34,480 nt of DNA. It comes from an uncultured Erysipelotrichaceae bacterium. Lineage in GTDB: Bacteria > Bacillota_I > Bacilli_A > RFN20 > CAG-826. Where the stretch lies: assembly GCA_947166565.1 (NCBI GenBank), contig CAMVEL010000020.1:1-34480 (forward strand), given 5' to 3'. The position numbers were made by a program, and so were the translations under genes. The notes under the pieces were generated by a model that ran no database searches, was not told where the DNA came from, and saw only the letters and a list, made by a program, of their open reading frames with translations. This document shows, piece by piece, positions 16,039-23,425 of this stretch. The stretch's first letter is position 1. The number at the start of each line of letters is the position of its first letter.

Positions 16039-17900
16039 AGAAAAGCAACTACGGTCCGAAGAAATCGGACCAAAAGAAGGCGAATAACCATCAAGAGTCC
16101 CGCGTATCCAATTTCTCCTCCGAGAGGAAGAAGGACTATGCGAAGGTCAACGGTGGCGTTTTCCTCTATACCAAGCCCCTATCCGTTGGAGACCTCTCCA
16201 AAGCGATAAACGTCCCTTCGTCGGAAATCATCAAATTCCTTTTCCTCGAAGGGAAGATGGTCACCATCAACCAACTCCTCGACGACGATATGATCGGCGA
16301 GGTCTGCCTCCAATTCGGTTATGACTTCAAGAAGGAGGAGGTTGAGGATAAGACCCATTTCGAGACCCTCAAGATCGAAGATGATCCCGCGAGTCTCAAA
16401 GAACGCCCGCCTGTCGTCACCATCATGGGTCATGTCGACCACGGCAAAACCACACTCATCGATAGCATCCGTTCCTCCCGTATCGTCGATACGGAAGCGG
16501 GAGCGATCACCCAGGAAATCGGCGCTTACCAGAAAGAGGTCAACGGCAAGAAGATCACCTTCATCGATACCCCAGGGCACGCGGCCTTCACCGCGATGCG
16601 CGCTAGGGGGGCCTCGGTCACCGATATCGTCATCCTCGTGGTCGCCGCCGATGATGGCGTCATGCCTCAGACAATAGAGGCGATCGATCACGCGAAAGCC
16701 GCGGGCGTCCCAATCATCGTCGCCGTCAACAAAATCGATGCCCCAGGGGCCAAACCCCAAAAGGTCCTCGAGCAGCTTATGGCCCACGATGTCATCGCCG
16801 AAGAATACGGCGGAGACGTCATGACGGTCGAGATATCCGCCAAAAAAGGCATCAACATCGATGCCCTCCTCGAGATGATCGCCCTTAAGGCCGAGATGCT
16901 TGAACTTAAGGCCAACCCCTCCCGTTACGCGATGGGCACGGTCCTTGAGGCCGAGCTCGATAAAGGCGTTGGTCCCAAAGCCACCCTCCTCGTCCAAAAC
17001 GGGACCCTCAATGCCGGCGATTACGTCGTCGTCGGGGAGACTTACGGCAAGATAAGAAGGATGAACAACGAACATGGGGCGATGCTGAAATCGGCTTCCC
17101 CCTCGACGCCTGTCTCCGTCATCGGGCTAAATGGCGTCCCTTCCGCCGGAGACCGCTTCATGGCCTTCGAAAGCGAGAAGGAAGCTAGGGAAATCGCGGA
17201 TGCCCGCGCGTTAGAAAAGCAAAACGCCGCTAGAAGCGGAACCGCCGCGATGTCATTATCCGACCTCAATAACCTCATCAAGGCCGCGAAGGTCCAAGAC
17301 GTCAACGTCATGGTCAAGGCCGATACCGATGGTACGGCCCAGGCTCTAAAGACCAACCTCGAGAAGATGAGCACCGAGGAAGTGAAGATCCATGTCCTCT
17401 CGGCCTCCGCCGGGGCGATCAGCGATAACGATATCCTTCTCGCAAGCGCCTCCAACGCCATCATCTTCGGCTTCAACGTCCGTCCAGATGCTAGGGTTAG
17501 GGCCCTTGCCGCCGAGCAAAAAGTCGAGATCCACCTCCATAACATCATCTATGAACTCCTCGATGAGATGGAAGCCGCCCTTAAGGGTATGGCGGTCGTC
17601 GAGAAGGTCGAGAAGATCATCGGCGAAGCCGAGATCCGCCACATCTGGAAAATGGCCCATGTCGGCACGATCGGTGGTTCCTATGTTAGAAGCGGAGTCA
17701 TCAAAGCCAAATCCAAGGTCCGCCTTATCCGCGATGGCGTCGTCATCTATGATGGAACGCTAGGTTCCCTCAAACGTTATAAAGACGATGCATCCGAAGT
17801 CAAGGAAGGCTACGAATGCGGCTTGACCATCGCCGGCTATAACGACATCAAGGAAGGCGACATCATCGAATGCTACGCCCTCGTTGAGAAGGAGGACTGA
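16035..17900 (+). CDS. infB: Translation initiation factor IF-2
   Basis: IF-2 is the GTPase that places initiator tRNA on the ribosome. Of 621 residues, the first 45 are a short basic region ([15 protein letters not shown]...). An IF2-N-type domain follows (about 50-105, [20 protein letters not shown]). The GTPase domain carries GHVDHGKT (G1), DTPGH (G3) and NKID (G4), followed by domain II and the C-terminal domains ([31 protein letters not shown]). The protein is shorter than that of B. subtilis because the N-terminal extension is reduced. The start overlaps the ylxQ stop, and rbfA follows after one base. Confidence 0.98.
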   Translation: MKKSNYGPKKSDQKKANNHQESRVSNFSSERKKDYAKVNGGVFLYTKPLSVGDLSKAINVPSSEIIKFLFLEGKMVTINQLLDDDMIGEVCLQFGYDFKKEEVEDKTHFETLKIEDDPASLKERPPVVTIMGHVDHGKTTLIDSIRSSRIVDTEAGAITQEIGAYQKEVNGKKITFIDTPGHAAFTAMRARGASVTDIVILVVAADDGVMPQTIEAIDHAKAAGVPIIVAVNKIDAPGAKPQKVLEQLMAHDVIAEEYGGDVMTVEISAKKGINIDALLEMIALKAEMLELKANPSRYAMGTVLEAELDKGVGPKATLLVQNGTLNAGDYVVVGETYGKIRRMNNEHGAMLKSASPSTPVSVIGLNGVPSAGDRFMAFESEKEAREIADARALEKQNAARSGTAAMSLSDLNNLIKAAKVQDVNVMVKADTDGTAQALKTNLEKMSTEEVKIHVLSASAGAISDNDILLASASNAIIFGFNVRPDARVRALAAEQKVEIHLHNIIYELLDEMEAALKGMAVVEKVEKIIGEAEIRHIWKMAHVGTIGGSYVRSGVIKAKSKVRLIRDGVVIYDGTLGSLKRYKDDASEVKEGYECGLTIAGYNDIKEGDIIECYALVEKED

Positions 17901-17901
17901 T

Positions 17902-18282
17902 ATGGCTAAAAGCTCCAAGAATGGGGCGAGGCTAAAGTCCGTATACGCCAAATACATCGCGGAGATCGTCCAAAGGGAAATCAAAAACCCCCATATCGGC
18001 ATGGTCTCCATCAACGAGGTGGTCGTAAACGCGGACAATTCCCTGTGCAAGGTCTACGTGACCTTCCTTGGAGCCCCCCATCCCCATAAGGCCTTTGAGG
18101 AACTCAAGAAAACCGAAGGCTTCGTGAGGAGTCGCCTCGCCAAGAAAGTCTCCGTCTACAAGGTCCCAGAGGTTCGCTTCCTCTATGACGAATCCTTCGA
18201 AAGGGCCTCTTCCCTCGAAGAAGCTCTCCGCAAGGAAAGCGAAGACCTCGCGAACATGGATATCCAAGACGACATCGATTAA
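17902..18282 (+). CDS. rbfA: Ribosome-binding factor A
   Basis: RbfA binds the 30S subunit during late 16S rRNA maturation. The 126 residues match the family: YIAEIVQREIKNPHIGMVSINEV, DNSLCKVYVTFLG and the conserved VPEVRFLYDESFE near the end. The ATG at 17902 is used, because AAGGAGG lies nine bases upstream within the end of infB; an upstream in-frame TTG would place that site inside the coding sequence. It is the last gene of the operon, with a strong terminator after it. Confidence 0.96.
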   Translation: MAKSSKNGARLKSVYAKYIAEIVQREIKNPHIGMVSINEVVVNADNSLCKVYVTFLGAPHPHKAFEELKKTEGFVRSRLAKKVSVYKVPEVRFLYDESFERASSLEEALRKESEDLANMDIQDDID

Positions 18283-18293
18283 ACGAATTAATC

Positions 18294-18331
18294 AAAAATC
18301 TCTTTACCGTTTCGGAAAAGAGATTTTTTTA
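18294..18331 (+). terminator. Terminator of the rimP-infB-rbfA operon
   Basis: AATCTCTTT (18297-18305) pairs with AAAGAGATT (18317-18325), with CCG/CGG extending the stem inside the loop. It ends in a T-run and is preceded by five A residues, so it could work in both directions. Confidence 0.92.
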
Positions 18332-18403
18332 TAAAAACCTAATTCTCTTTTTGGCTTTTTTCGTTAAGGAAAAGGGCTAATGAAATAAAAGAATTTTAAG
18401 CAG

Positions 18404-18485
18404 TTTTACATTTTACGAAATCGTTTTGTGTATTTTTTTACATTTTACGAAATCGTTTTGTGTAAATATTTACATTTTACGAAAT
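18404..18485 (+). repeat. Three 32-bp-spaced dyad repeats upstream of the AAA/DUF4143 gene
   Basis: TTTACATTTTACGAAAT occurs at 18405, 18437 and 18469, exactly 32 bases apart. The first two copies extend as TCGTTTTGTGTA and form dyads of the type TACA-N4-ACGA-AA-TCGT-N4-TGTA. The third keeps only the left half and supplies the -35 box of the downstream promoter. This looks like a multi-site operator. Confidence 0.85.
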
Positions 18486-18496
18486 AGTAGTATGAT
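18469..18496 (+). promoter_or_regulatory. Promoter of the AAA/DUF4143 gene
   Basis: TTTACA (18469-18474), 16 bases, TATGAT (18491-18496). The -35 is the beginning of the third repeat. Transcription would start near 18503, leaving only about six bases before the ATG at 18509. Confidence 0.7.
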
Positions 18497-18508
18497 GGGA
18501 ATGAGGTT

Positions 18509-19939
18509 ATGAAAATGGAAGAAAGCATCGATTTGAAAAGAAAAATCTACGATGAATTGCTTGAATGGAAAAACGATCCGGATAGATTGCCTTTGATTGT
18601 GGACGGCTTAAGGCAAGTTGGCAAAAGTTATATCGTGCAGAAATTCGCTCGCGATAACTTCGAGAACGTCATAACCTACGATTTCAGGCATAACAAGGTT
18701 TTGCGGAAGATCTTCAATGGCAATTTGGACGTTGATTCCATTATCAGGAATTCGGCGCCTTATTTTGGGGGCAAGGATTTCATCCCCAATAAAACGGTTC
18801 TTATTTTTGAGGAGATCGGGGATTGTCCTTTGGCTAGGACCTCATTCAAAAGCTTTGCCATGGATAAAAGGTTCGCCGTTCTCGCTACCGGCAGTTTGCT
18901 TGGCGTCATGAATTATCGTAGGCGCAAGAAGATCGATGTACCGACTGGCTATGAGAGAATCATTCACATGTCGTCCTTGGATTTCGAAGAATTCCTCTGG
19001 GCCAATGGTATCGATAACCAAACCGTTGCGACATTAAAGGATTTCGTTAACAAAAAAGAACCTCTTCCTCCTGCCTTAGCGGATTTCTACAAAGAAATGG
19101 TTAAGCGTTATGTGGTGGTTGGGGGAATGCCTGATTCCGTCAAAACGTTTTTGAAAACGAACAATTACCTCAAATCGAGGGAAGTATTGGAGGGCTTAAT
19201 CAAAGATTATCGCGCCGATTTCGGAAGGTTCGTCAACGATGAAAGCGAGGAGGCGATCGATTACAAGCTCCAAGCCCAACTAAACCAAATATTCGATTCG
19301 ATCCCCTCCCAATTAGCTAGGGAAGCCGATACGCACAAATTCAAGTATTCCTTAGTCAAAAACGGCGGAAGATCGAGCGAATTCGAAGAGCCGTTCGAAT
19401 GGCTGGAAAAAGCTGGATTGGTCTTAAGGTGTTTTAACCTTAGCGCCATCGAAAAGCCTTTGGAAAGCAATTCCGACAAATCTTATTTCAAGGCTTTTGT
19501 CGCGGACATGGGTTTGTTGATGGCGATGTATCCCGTTTCGGTAACACGTGAGTTCTTAACTGATGAACTTGGCAGTAGGAAAGGGGCAATTTTTGAGAAT
19601 CTCGCCGCGACGATGATCGATAAAGCGGGATTAAACCTCTATTATTTCTCAAAGGGTTCCGACCATTTGGAAATCGATTTCATTCTTGAAAGCGATGAAG
19701 GCATCATTCTCTTGGAGGAAAAATCCACGAACGGCAAGATGGCTGCCTCCCGTTCGGTTATGGAAGGGAAAACCGCGTATAAGGCAAAGGAATGCTATAA
19801 AGTCATCAAGGAGAATTTCGGTCGGGGCGATTATTACGTCAGCGTTCCCCAATATGCCGTTCCCTTTTTGCTAGAAAGCATCACGGATAACCTAAAAAAG
19901 GACCTAATTGCAACAAAGCTAGTTTATCCTAGAGGTTAA
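18509..19939 (+). CDS. AAA-family ATPase with DUF4143 C-terminal domain
   Basis: Predicted ATPase of the AAA_14/DUF4143 family, common in gut bacteria and archaea and without an established role. The 476 residues begin with a P-loop domain: Walker A GLRQVGKS (residues 33-40) and Walker B TVLIFEEIGD (glutamates 101-102), then TGSLLGV as sensor-1-like motif. The DUF4143 part contains RYVVVGGMPDSV and ends with LEIDFILESDEGIILLEEKS (about 388-407), which has the spacing of a PD-(D/E)xK nuclease-type core. The two starts (18509, 18515) are equally plausible. Codon use is more AT-rich than in the adjacent rimP operon, suggesting separate acquisition. The 32-bp repeats suggest repression, perhaps by its own product. 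Confidence 0.88.
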   Translation: MKMEESIDLKRKIYDELLEWKNDPDRLPLIVDGLRQVGKSYIVQKFARDNFENVITYDFRHNKVLRKIFNGNLDVDSIIRNSAPYFGGKDFIPNKTVLIFEEIGDCPLARTSFKSFAMDKRFAVLATGSLLGVMNYRRRKKIDVPTGYERIIHMSSLDFEEFLWANGIDNQTVATLKDFVNKKEPLPPALADFYKEMVKRYVVVGGMPDSVKTFLKTNNYLKSREVLEGLIKDYRADFGRFVNDESEEAIDYKLQAQLNQIFDSIPSQLAREADTHKFKYSLVKNGGRSSEFEEPFEWLEKAGLVLRCFNLSAIEKPLESNSDKSYFKAFVADMGLLMAMYPVSVTREFLTDELGSRKGAIFENLAATMIDKAGLNLYYFSKGSDHLEIDFILESDEGIILLEEKSTNGKMAASRSVMEGKTAYKAKECYKVIKENFGRGDYYVSVPQYAVPFLLESITDNLKKDLIATKLVYPRG

Positions 19940-19946
19940 TTGGCGT

Positions 19947-19973
19947 AGCCCCTTCAAGTTGGAGGGGCTTTTT
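19947..19973 (+). terminator. Terminator of the AAA/DUF4143 gene
   Basis: AGCCCCTTC / GGAGGGGCT forms a 9-bp stem (one G-T pair) around AAGTT, followed by TTTTT. It begins eight bases after the stop. Confidence 0.9.
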
Positions 19974-19991
19974 CTCGCTTTCATCCATCCG

Positions 19992-20020
19992 TTGTTTCAG
20001 GGAAAGAGAAAACGGATAAT
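19992..20020 (+). promoter_or_regulatory. Possible promoter of the flavoprotein gene
   Basis: TTGTTT (19992-19997), 17 bases, GATAAT (20015-20020), followed by AAGGAAAGGGG as ribosome binding site before the ATG at 20041. Confidence 0.5.
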
Positions 20021-20040
20021 TAAGGAAAGGGGAAACGATA

Positions 20041-20657
20041 TGAAGGTATTGATGATCAATGGCAGTCCGCGTCTTCACGGTAACTGCAATATGCTTATGC
20101 AAGAAATGATAACCATCTTTGAAAAAGAAGGAGTGGAGGTCGATAAATTCGAACTAGGCTCCAAGACGATCCGCGGCTGCATGGCCTGCGGATATTGTCA
20201 TGAGCATAAGGAATGCGTCTTCAAAGACGAAGTAAATGATTTGGCCAAAAGGTTCGAGGAAGCCGATGGTTTGGTGGTCCTCGCCCCAGTCTATTATGGT
20301 TCAGCCAATGGCTCGGTCATCTCCTTGCTCGATAGATTGTTCTATAGTTCTAACTTTGATAAATCATTTAAGGTTGGGGCTGCTTTCGCGGTTGCTAGAA
20401 GAGCGGGTACCACCGCCACCTTTGATGAACTAAACAAATATTTCACCATCAACCAAATGCCAATCGCTTCGGGAAGATATTGGAACAATGGCTTTGGCAG
20501 GGAACCCCTTCAAATCGAAAAGGATGAGGAAGGAAGGCAAAACGCGAGGATCGTCGCCCGTAACATGGTCTTCTTGATGAAGGCCATAAAGGATGCGAAG
20601 GACAAATACGGCCTTCCGGAAAAAGAAGCGATCACCCCAACCCATTTCATCAGATAA
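20041..20657 (+). CDS. NADPH-dependent FMN reductase / iron-sulfur flavoprotein family
   Basis: A flavodoxin-fold oxidoreductase of 205 residues. The FMN phosphate loop is the N-terminal MKVLMINGSPRLHGNCNML, and the second flavin contact is LVVLAPVYYGSANGSV. Between them lies a compact cysteine motif, RGCMACGYCHEHKECVFKDE (Cx2Cx2Cx5C), like that of iron-sulfur flavoproteins and related reductases. The physiological substrate cannot be read from the sequence. The ATG at 20041 is preferred over an upstream in-frame start near 19959, which would lie within the preceding terminator. It appears monocistronic. Confidence 0.88.
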
Positions 20658-20675
20658 ACCCCAAATCATTTATCC

Positions 20676-20690
20676 ATAACTTAAAGTTAT
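20676..20690 (+). promoter_or_regulatory. Perfect 15-base palindrome upstream of the SGNH lipoprotein gene
   Basis: ATAACTT-A-AAGTTAT is a perfect inverted repeat 58 bases before the lipoprotein start. It has no T-run and so is not a good terminator. It may be an operator or chance in AT-rich DNA. Confidence 0.35.
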
Positions 20691-20725
20691 ATTTAAGATA
20701 TTCAACTTATATTTTCCGATATAGA

Positions 20726-20741
20726 TGAAAGCGGTTACAAT
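20726..20741 (+). promoter_or_regulatory. cre-like operator overlapping the -10 box of the SGNH lipoprotein gene
   Basis: TGAAAGCGGTTACA (20726-20739) matches the cre pattern TGWAARCGYTWNCW at 13 of 14 positions. It shares AAGCGGTTACA with the site at 28011-28028. The -10 TACAAT (20736-20741) overlaps its right end, so a bound repressor would block initiation. Transcription would begin at about 20748, the start codon itself. Confidence 0.6.
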
Positions 20742-20747
20742 GTGACC

Positions 20748-21623
20748 ATGAAAAACGCGCTTGTTTTACGTGGTCTCCCCCTTTTGCTCTCCGCTTTCGC
20801 CTTTTCTTCCTGCGCAATCGCAGAGCCGCTAGATTTCAATAAGCCAACAAGTGAGCCCTCTTCCTCAAAAGACCAGACTCCATCTAGCGTTTCTAGCGAA
20901 GAAGAACAAGTCCATAAAGAAGTGCTTTTCGTTGGTAATTCCTTCACCTATTTCAATGATTGCGACCAAGTGGTCCAATCGATTGGCAGGGATTTAGGGC
21001 TTGATATCTCTTGCTCCGCGGTCACGGAAGGTGCGCAGCATCTTATCGATACTGCCTCCTCTTCTGATCCTGTTGGCAAGCGCCTTGATGAGGCCTTAAA
21101 GAAAAAATACACCCATATCGTCTTGCAAGAGCATTCGACGACCCCCGTCACCAATTACGGCAATTTCCTCTCCGGGGTTAAGCAAATCCTCACCAAGATC
21201 GAGGCTACCCAAGATAAACCAAAGGTCTATCTATACGCGACCTGGTCATATGAAAGTTTCGCTTCAAGTCGTAACCTAAGCATCCCTGAATCGGAATTAC
21301 TGTTAAGAAACGCCTACCACGATGTCGCGACCGCCACGAATACGATGGTCAGCGATGTTGGCAAAGCCTTCAGTTACGTATATTCCAATTATCCATCAAT
21401 CAATCTCTACCATACCGATAGCAAACACCCTTGCTTCGCGGGCACCTACCTCTCCGCAGCCGTCCAAGCCGCGACCATGTTTGGCCTTGACGTAAGGAAA
21501 ACCACCTTCTTAGGAAGCGGAGCAGAGCAAGGTAACGGAACCAAAACCAAGCAATCGGTAGAAGAAGCTACCGCGGTCACCTTACGTGAAGTCGCCTATA
21601 AAACCGCGCATTCCCTCATCTGA
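20748..21623 (+). CDS. SGNH/GDSL-type hydrolase lipoprotein (DUF4886-like)
   Basis: A predicted surface lipoprotein of 291 residues. The signal peptide ends in the lipobox FSSC (Cys22), followed by a Ser/Pro/Glu-rich linker to about residue 53. The catalytic domain starts with EVLFVGNSFTYFND, in which GNSFT is the SGNH block I serine motif. It contains HIVLQEHST and ends with the block V pair in YHTDSKHPCFAGTYLSA (Asp and His of DxxHP). Such enzymes are esterases or deacetylases, often acting on carbohydrates; the substrate is unknown. The ATG at 20748 is preferred over GTG 20742 and lacks a ribosome binding site. The operator-overlapped promoter suggests sugar or catabolite control. Confidence 0.85.
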   Translation: MKNALVLRGLPLLLSAFAFSSCAIAEPLDFNKPTSEPSSSKDQTPSSVSSEEEQVHKEVLFVGNSFTYFNDCDQVVQSIGRDLGLDISCSAVTEGAQHLIDTASSSDPVGKRLDEALKKKYTHIVLQEHSTTPVTNYGNFLSGVKQILTKIEATQDKPKVYLYATWSYESFASSRNLSIPESELLLRNAYHDVATATNTMVSDVGKAFSYVYSNYPSINLYHTDSKHPCFAGTYLSAAVQAATMFGLDVRKTTFLGSGAEQGNGTKTKQSVEEATAVTLREVAYKTAHSLI

Positions 21624-21664
21624 TACGACAATATATAAAGAAATATATAAAAAGGAGAAAAAAT

Positions 21665-23248
21665 ATGAAAAAAACAAAACTCTTCATCTCTCTTCTCGCC
21701 GCTACAATGCTTGCGTCATGTGGTGCGAGCACAGATGGAGGCGGCTCGACCTCTAAGTCCACTCCAACAAGTGAAAGCAGCCAAACCACCGAAGTCACCC
21801 CAACCTCAACCGAACAACCCGGTAGTTCCGAAACCGAGGAAGAGGACGATCTCATCCATCCCGTCCTCCATGTCGTCATCTATGAACGCTATGTCGACCA
21901 AGAGATCCTTGGACCAAATCTCATCAAAGCCATCAAGGAATACGCTAAGCCAAGAGGCTATGGACTGAAGAACGTCACCTTCGATTATGTCGGAGGCTCC
22001 AAGGTCGCGGATTTCCAAACCAACGTCATCGATGCCGAAACGAAATTGGGTTATAAATTCGATATCATACTCGGTGGCAAGGCCTTCAGTGGATGCACTT
22101 ACCTTAATGAGAATTTCACTTCCTATAAGATCGATGGAGCCGCTCTCGATTTCCCAATCGGAGATAACACCGACCGTCGTCTATGGATCCGCAATGAAAC
22201 CGAAAACGACGATTTGATCCCAACTATCATCAACTTCGTCCGTTCGCTCGCTGGCCTTCCAGAAGAAGAAGACGGACCAGAAGTTCCACCAGAGGAATCT
22301 TCCGACTCCACCCCTGTCGAGTCCTCCGAACTACCTCCAGAAGAATCCTCCGAGCTTCCACCTGAAGAATCCAGCGAAGTTCCACCCGAAGAATCCTCTG
22401 AAGAAGAAGACTTAACCATCACCGTTGGCTGGTGGGATTATTCCAAATCCGGTTTCACCGCCGATATCGCCAATAACCTGAGCGCCGGCATCGAAGCCGC
22501 GCTTGATTCCTCTGATCTTTATAGCGACGCGACCTTCAAATTCCGCTCCTATGCCCAAACAAAAGTCGGCGAACTTGGAACGGCGATCAATACTGCTGGC
22601 GACGTCGATGTCTTCGTCGGCGCGGGCTCAAACCTCAAATCCACCGGTGGAGTCGATTTCGTCACCCGCACCGGCCCAGTAACAATCGGTGAAGCCGATG
22701 ATCGCTATATTTATCTTCTAAGGGATAACGCGATCGCGAACTTCGTCTATGACTTCATGGTCTCTGAAGGCGGTCAAGGCCTTCTCGTTACCCCAACTGA
22801 GCCTGAAGAATCCTCCTTCGAGCTTCCTCCAGAAGAATCTAGCGAAGAGGAATCCCTCTCCGTCACCGTCGGCTGGTGGAATTATTCGACCTCTGGTCTA
22901 ACCGCGGAAATCGCTGACAATCTCGGCTTTGGTATCGCCGACAAGCTAAGATCCTCCGAGCTTTATGCTGACGCTGACGTAATTTTACGCCCCTATACCG
23001 AAGAAAAGGTCGGAGCTTTGGGAAGTGCGATCAACACCGATGGCGACGTCGAAATCTTCATCGGCGCGGGCACCAACTTGAAGTCCACCGGCGGAGTCGA
23101 TTTCGTCACCCGCACCGGCCCATTAACCATCAACGGTGCCGAGAACCGCTATATCTATCTCCTTAAGGATAACGCGCTCGCTCAATTCGTCTACGACTTC
23201 ATGATTTCCGATGCTGGTCAAGGCCTCCTAGTCCCAATGCCAGAATAA
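21665..23248 (+). CDS. Lipoprotein with three copies of an unrecognised ~125-residue domain
   Basis: I do not recognise the family. The 527 residues begin with a lipoprotein signal (MKKTKLFISLLAATMLASC, Cys19) and a Ser/Thr/Glu linker to residue 62. Three related domains follow: D1 about 66-196, D2 about 250-375 and D3 about 398-524. D2 and D3 are close to each other (VGWWDYSKSG / VGWWNYSTSG; FVGAGSNLKSTGGVDFVTRTG / FIGAGTNLKSTGGVDFVTRTG; FVYDFMVSEGGQGLLV / FVYDFMISDAGQGLLV). D1 is distant (VVIYERYVD, FDIILGGKAF). Linkers are repeats of ELPPEESS. A similar domain ends the lipoprotein at 28071-28865. The alternating pattern and the ILLG/FVGAG strand recall fragments of solute-binding proteins, but that is a guess. 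It is likely cotranscribed with the SGNH gene 41 bases upstream and has a strong AAAAAGGAG site. Confidence 0.82.
   Translation: MKKTKLFISLLAATMLASCGASTDGGGSTSKSTPTSESSQTTEVTPTSTEQPGSSETEEEDDLIHPVLHVVIYERYVDQEILGPNLIKAIKEYAKPRGYGLKNVTFDYVGGSKVADFQTNVIDAETKLGYKFDIILGGKAFSGCTYLNENFTSYKIDGAALDFPIGDNTDRRLWIRNETENDDLIPTIINFVRSLAGLPEEEDGPEVPPEESSDSTPVESSELPPEESSELPPEESSEVPPEESSEEEDLTITVGWWDYSKSGFTADIANNLSAGIEAALDSSDLYSDATFKFRSYAQTKVGELGTAINTAGDVDVFVGAGSNLKSTGGVDFVTRTGPVTIGEADDRYIYLLRDNAIANFVYDFMVSEGGQGLLVTPTEPEESSFELPPEESSEEESLSVTVGWWNYSTSGLTAEIADNLGFGIADKLRSSELYADADVILRPYTEEKVGALGSAINTDGDVEIFIGAGTNLKSTGGVDFVTRTGPLTINGAENRYIYLLKDNALAQFVYDFMISDAGQGLLVPMPE
22286..22408 (+). repeat. Tandem ELPPEESS-coding repeats in the lipoprotein linker
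   Basis: Residues 208-248 are built from near-copies of a seven- to eight-residue unit (PPEESSD, PVESSEL, PPEESSEL, PPEESSEV, PPEESSEEE). A shorter version recurs between D2 and D3 (about residues 380-397). The coding bases vary at third positions, so the repeat is not fresh. Confidence 0.85.
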
Positions 23249-23279
23249 GGAAAAAGAAACCTTCTATCGATAATCAAAG

Positions 23280-23313
23280 AAACGCCGGACCTCGATGGTT
23301 CCGGCGTTTTTGT
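23280..23313 (+). terminator. Terminator of the lipoprotein operon
   Basis: AACGCCGGA / TCCGGCGTT forms a perfect 9-bp stem (23281-23289 with 23300-23308), extended by A-T, then TTTTTG. It is partly symmetrical and may also stop transcripts from the opposite strand. Confidence 0.92.
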
Positions 23314-23338
23314 ATAATCTTGCTTCTACATAGAAGTT

Positions 23339-23358
23339 CTAAAAACCTGGAAAGGTTT
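23339..23358 (-). terminator. Terminator of the sigma-serpin operon (minus strand)
   Basis: On the minus strand, AAACCT-TTCC-AGGTTT forms a perfect 6-bp stem (23343-23358) followed by TTTTTAG. It lies 68 bases after the serpin stop. Confidence 0.65.
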
Positions 23359-23425
23359 AACTTATTCAATACAGTTGTCCCGTAATTATCGGATTGTCCC
23401 CTTTTCTAATGGAACGGTTTTACTA

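Noticed and set aside
16179-17075. 298-codon minus-strand frame opposite infB
   Set aside because: Antisense to the conserved IF-2 GTPase domain; no start signal and no recognisable family.
18404-18485. CRISPR array
   Set aside because: Only three copies with about three bases between them, dyad-shaped, no unique spacers and no cas genes: an operator array fits better.
19959-20040. Upstream start for the flavoprotein
   Set aside because: It begins inside the preceding terminator; the FMN-binding fold starts directly at the ATG at 20041, which has a ribosome binding site.
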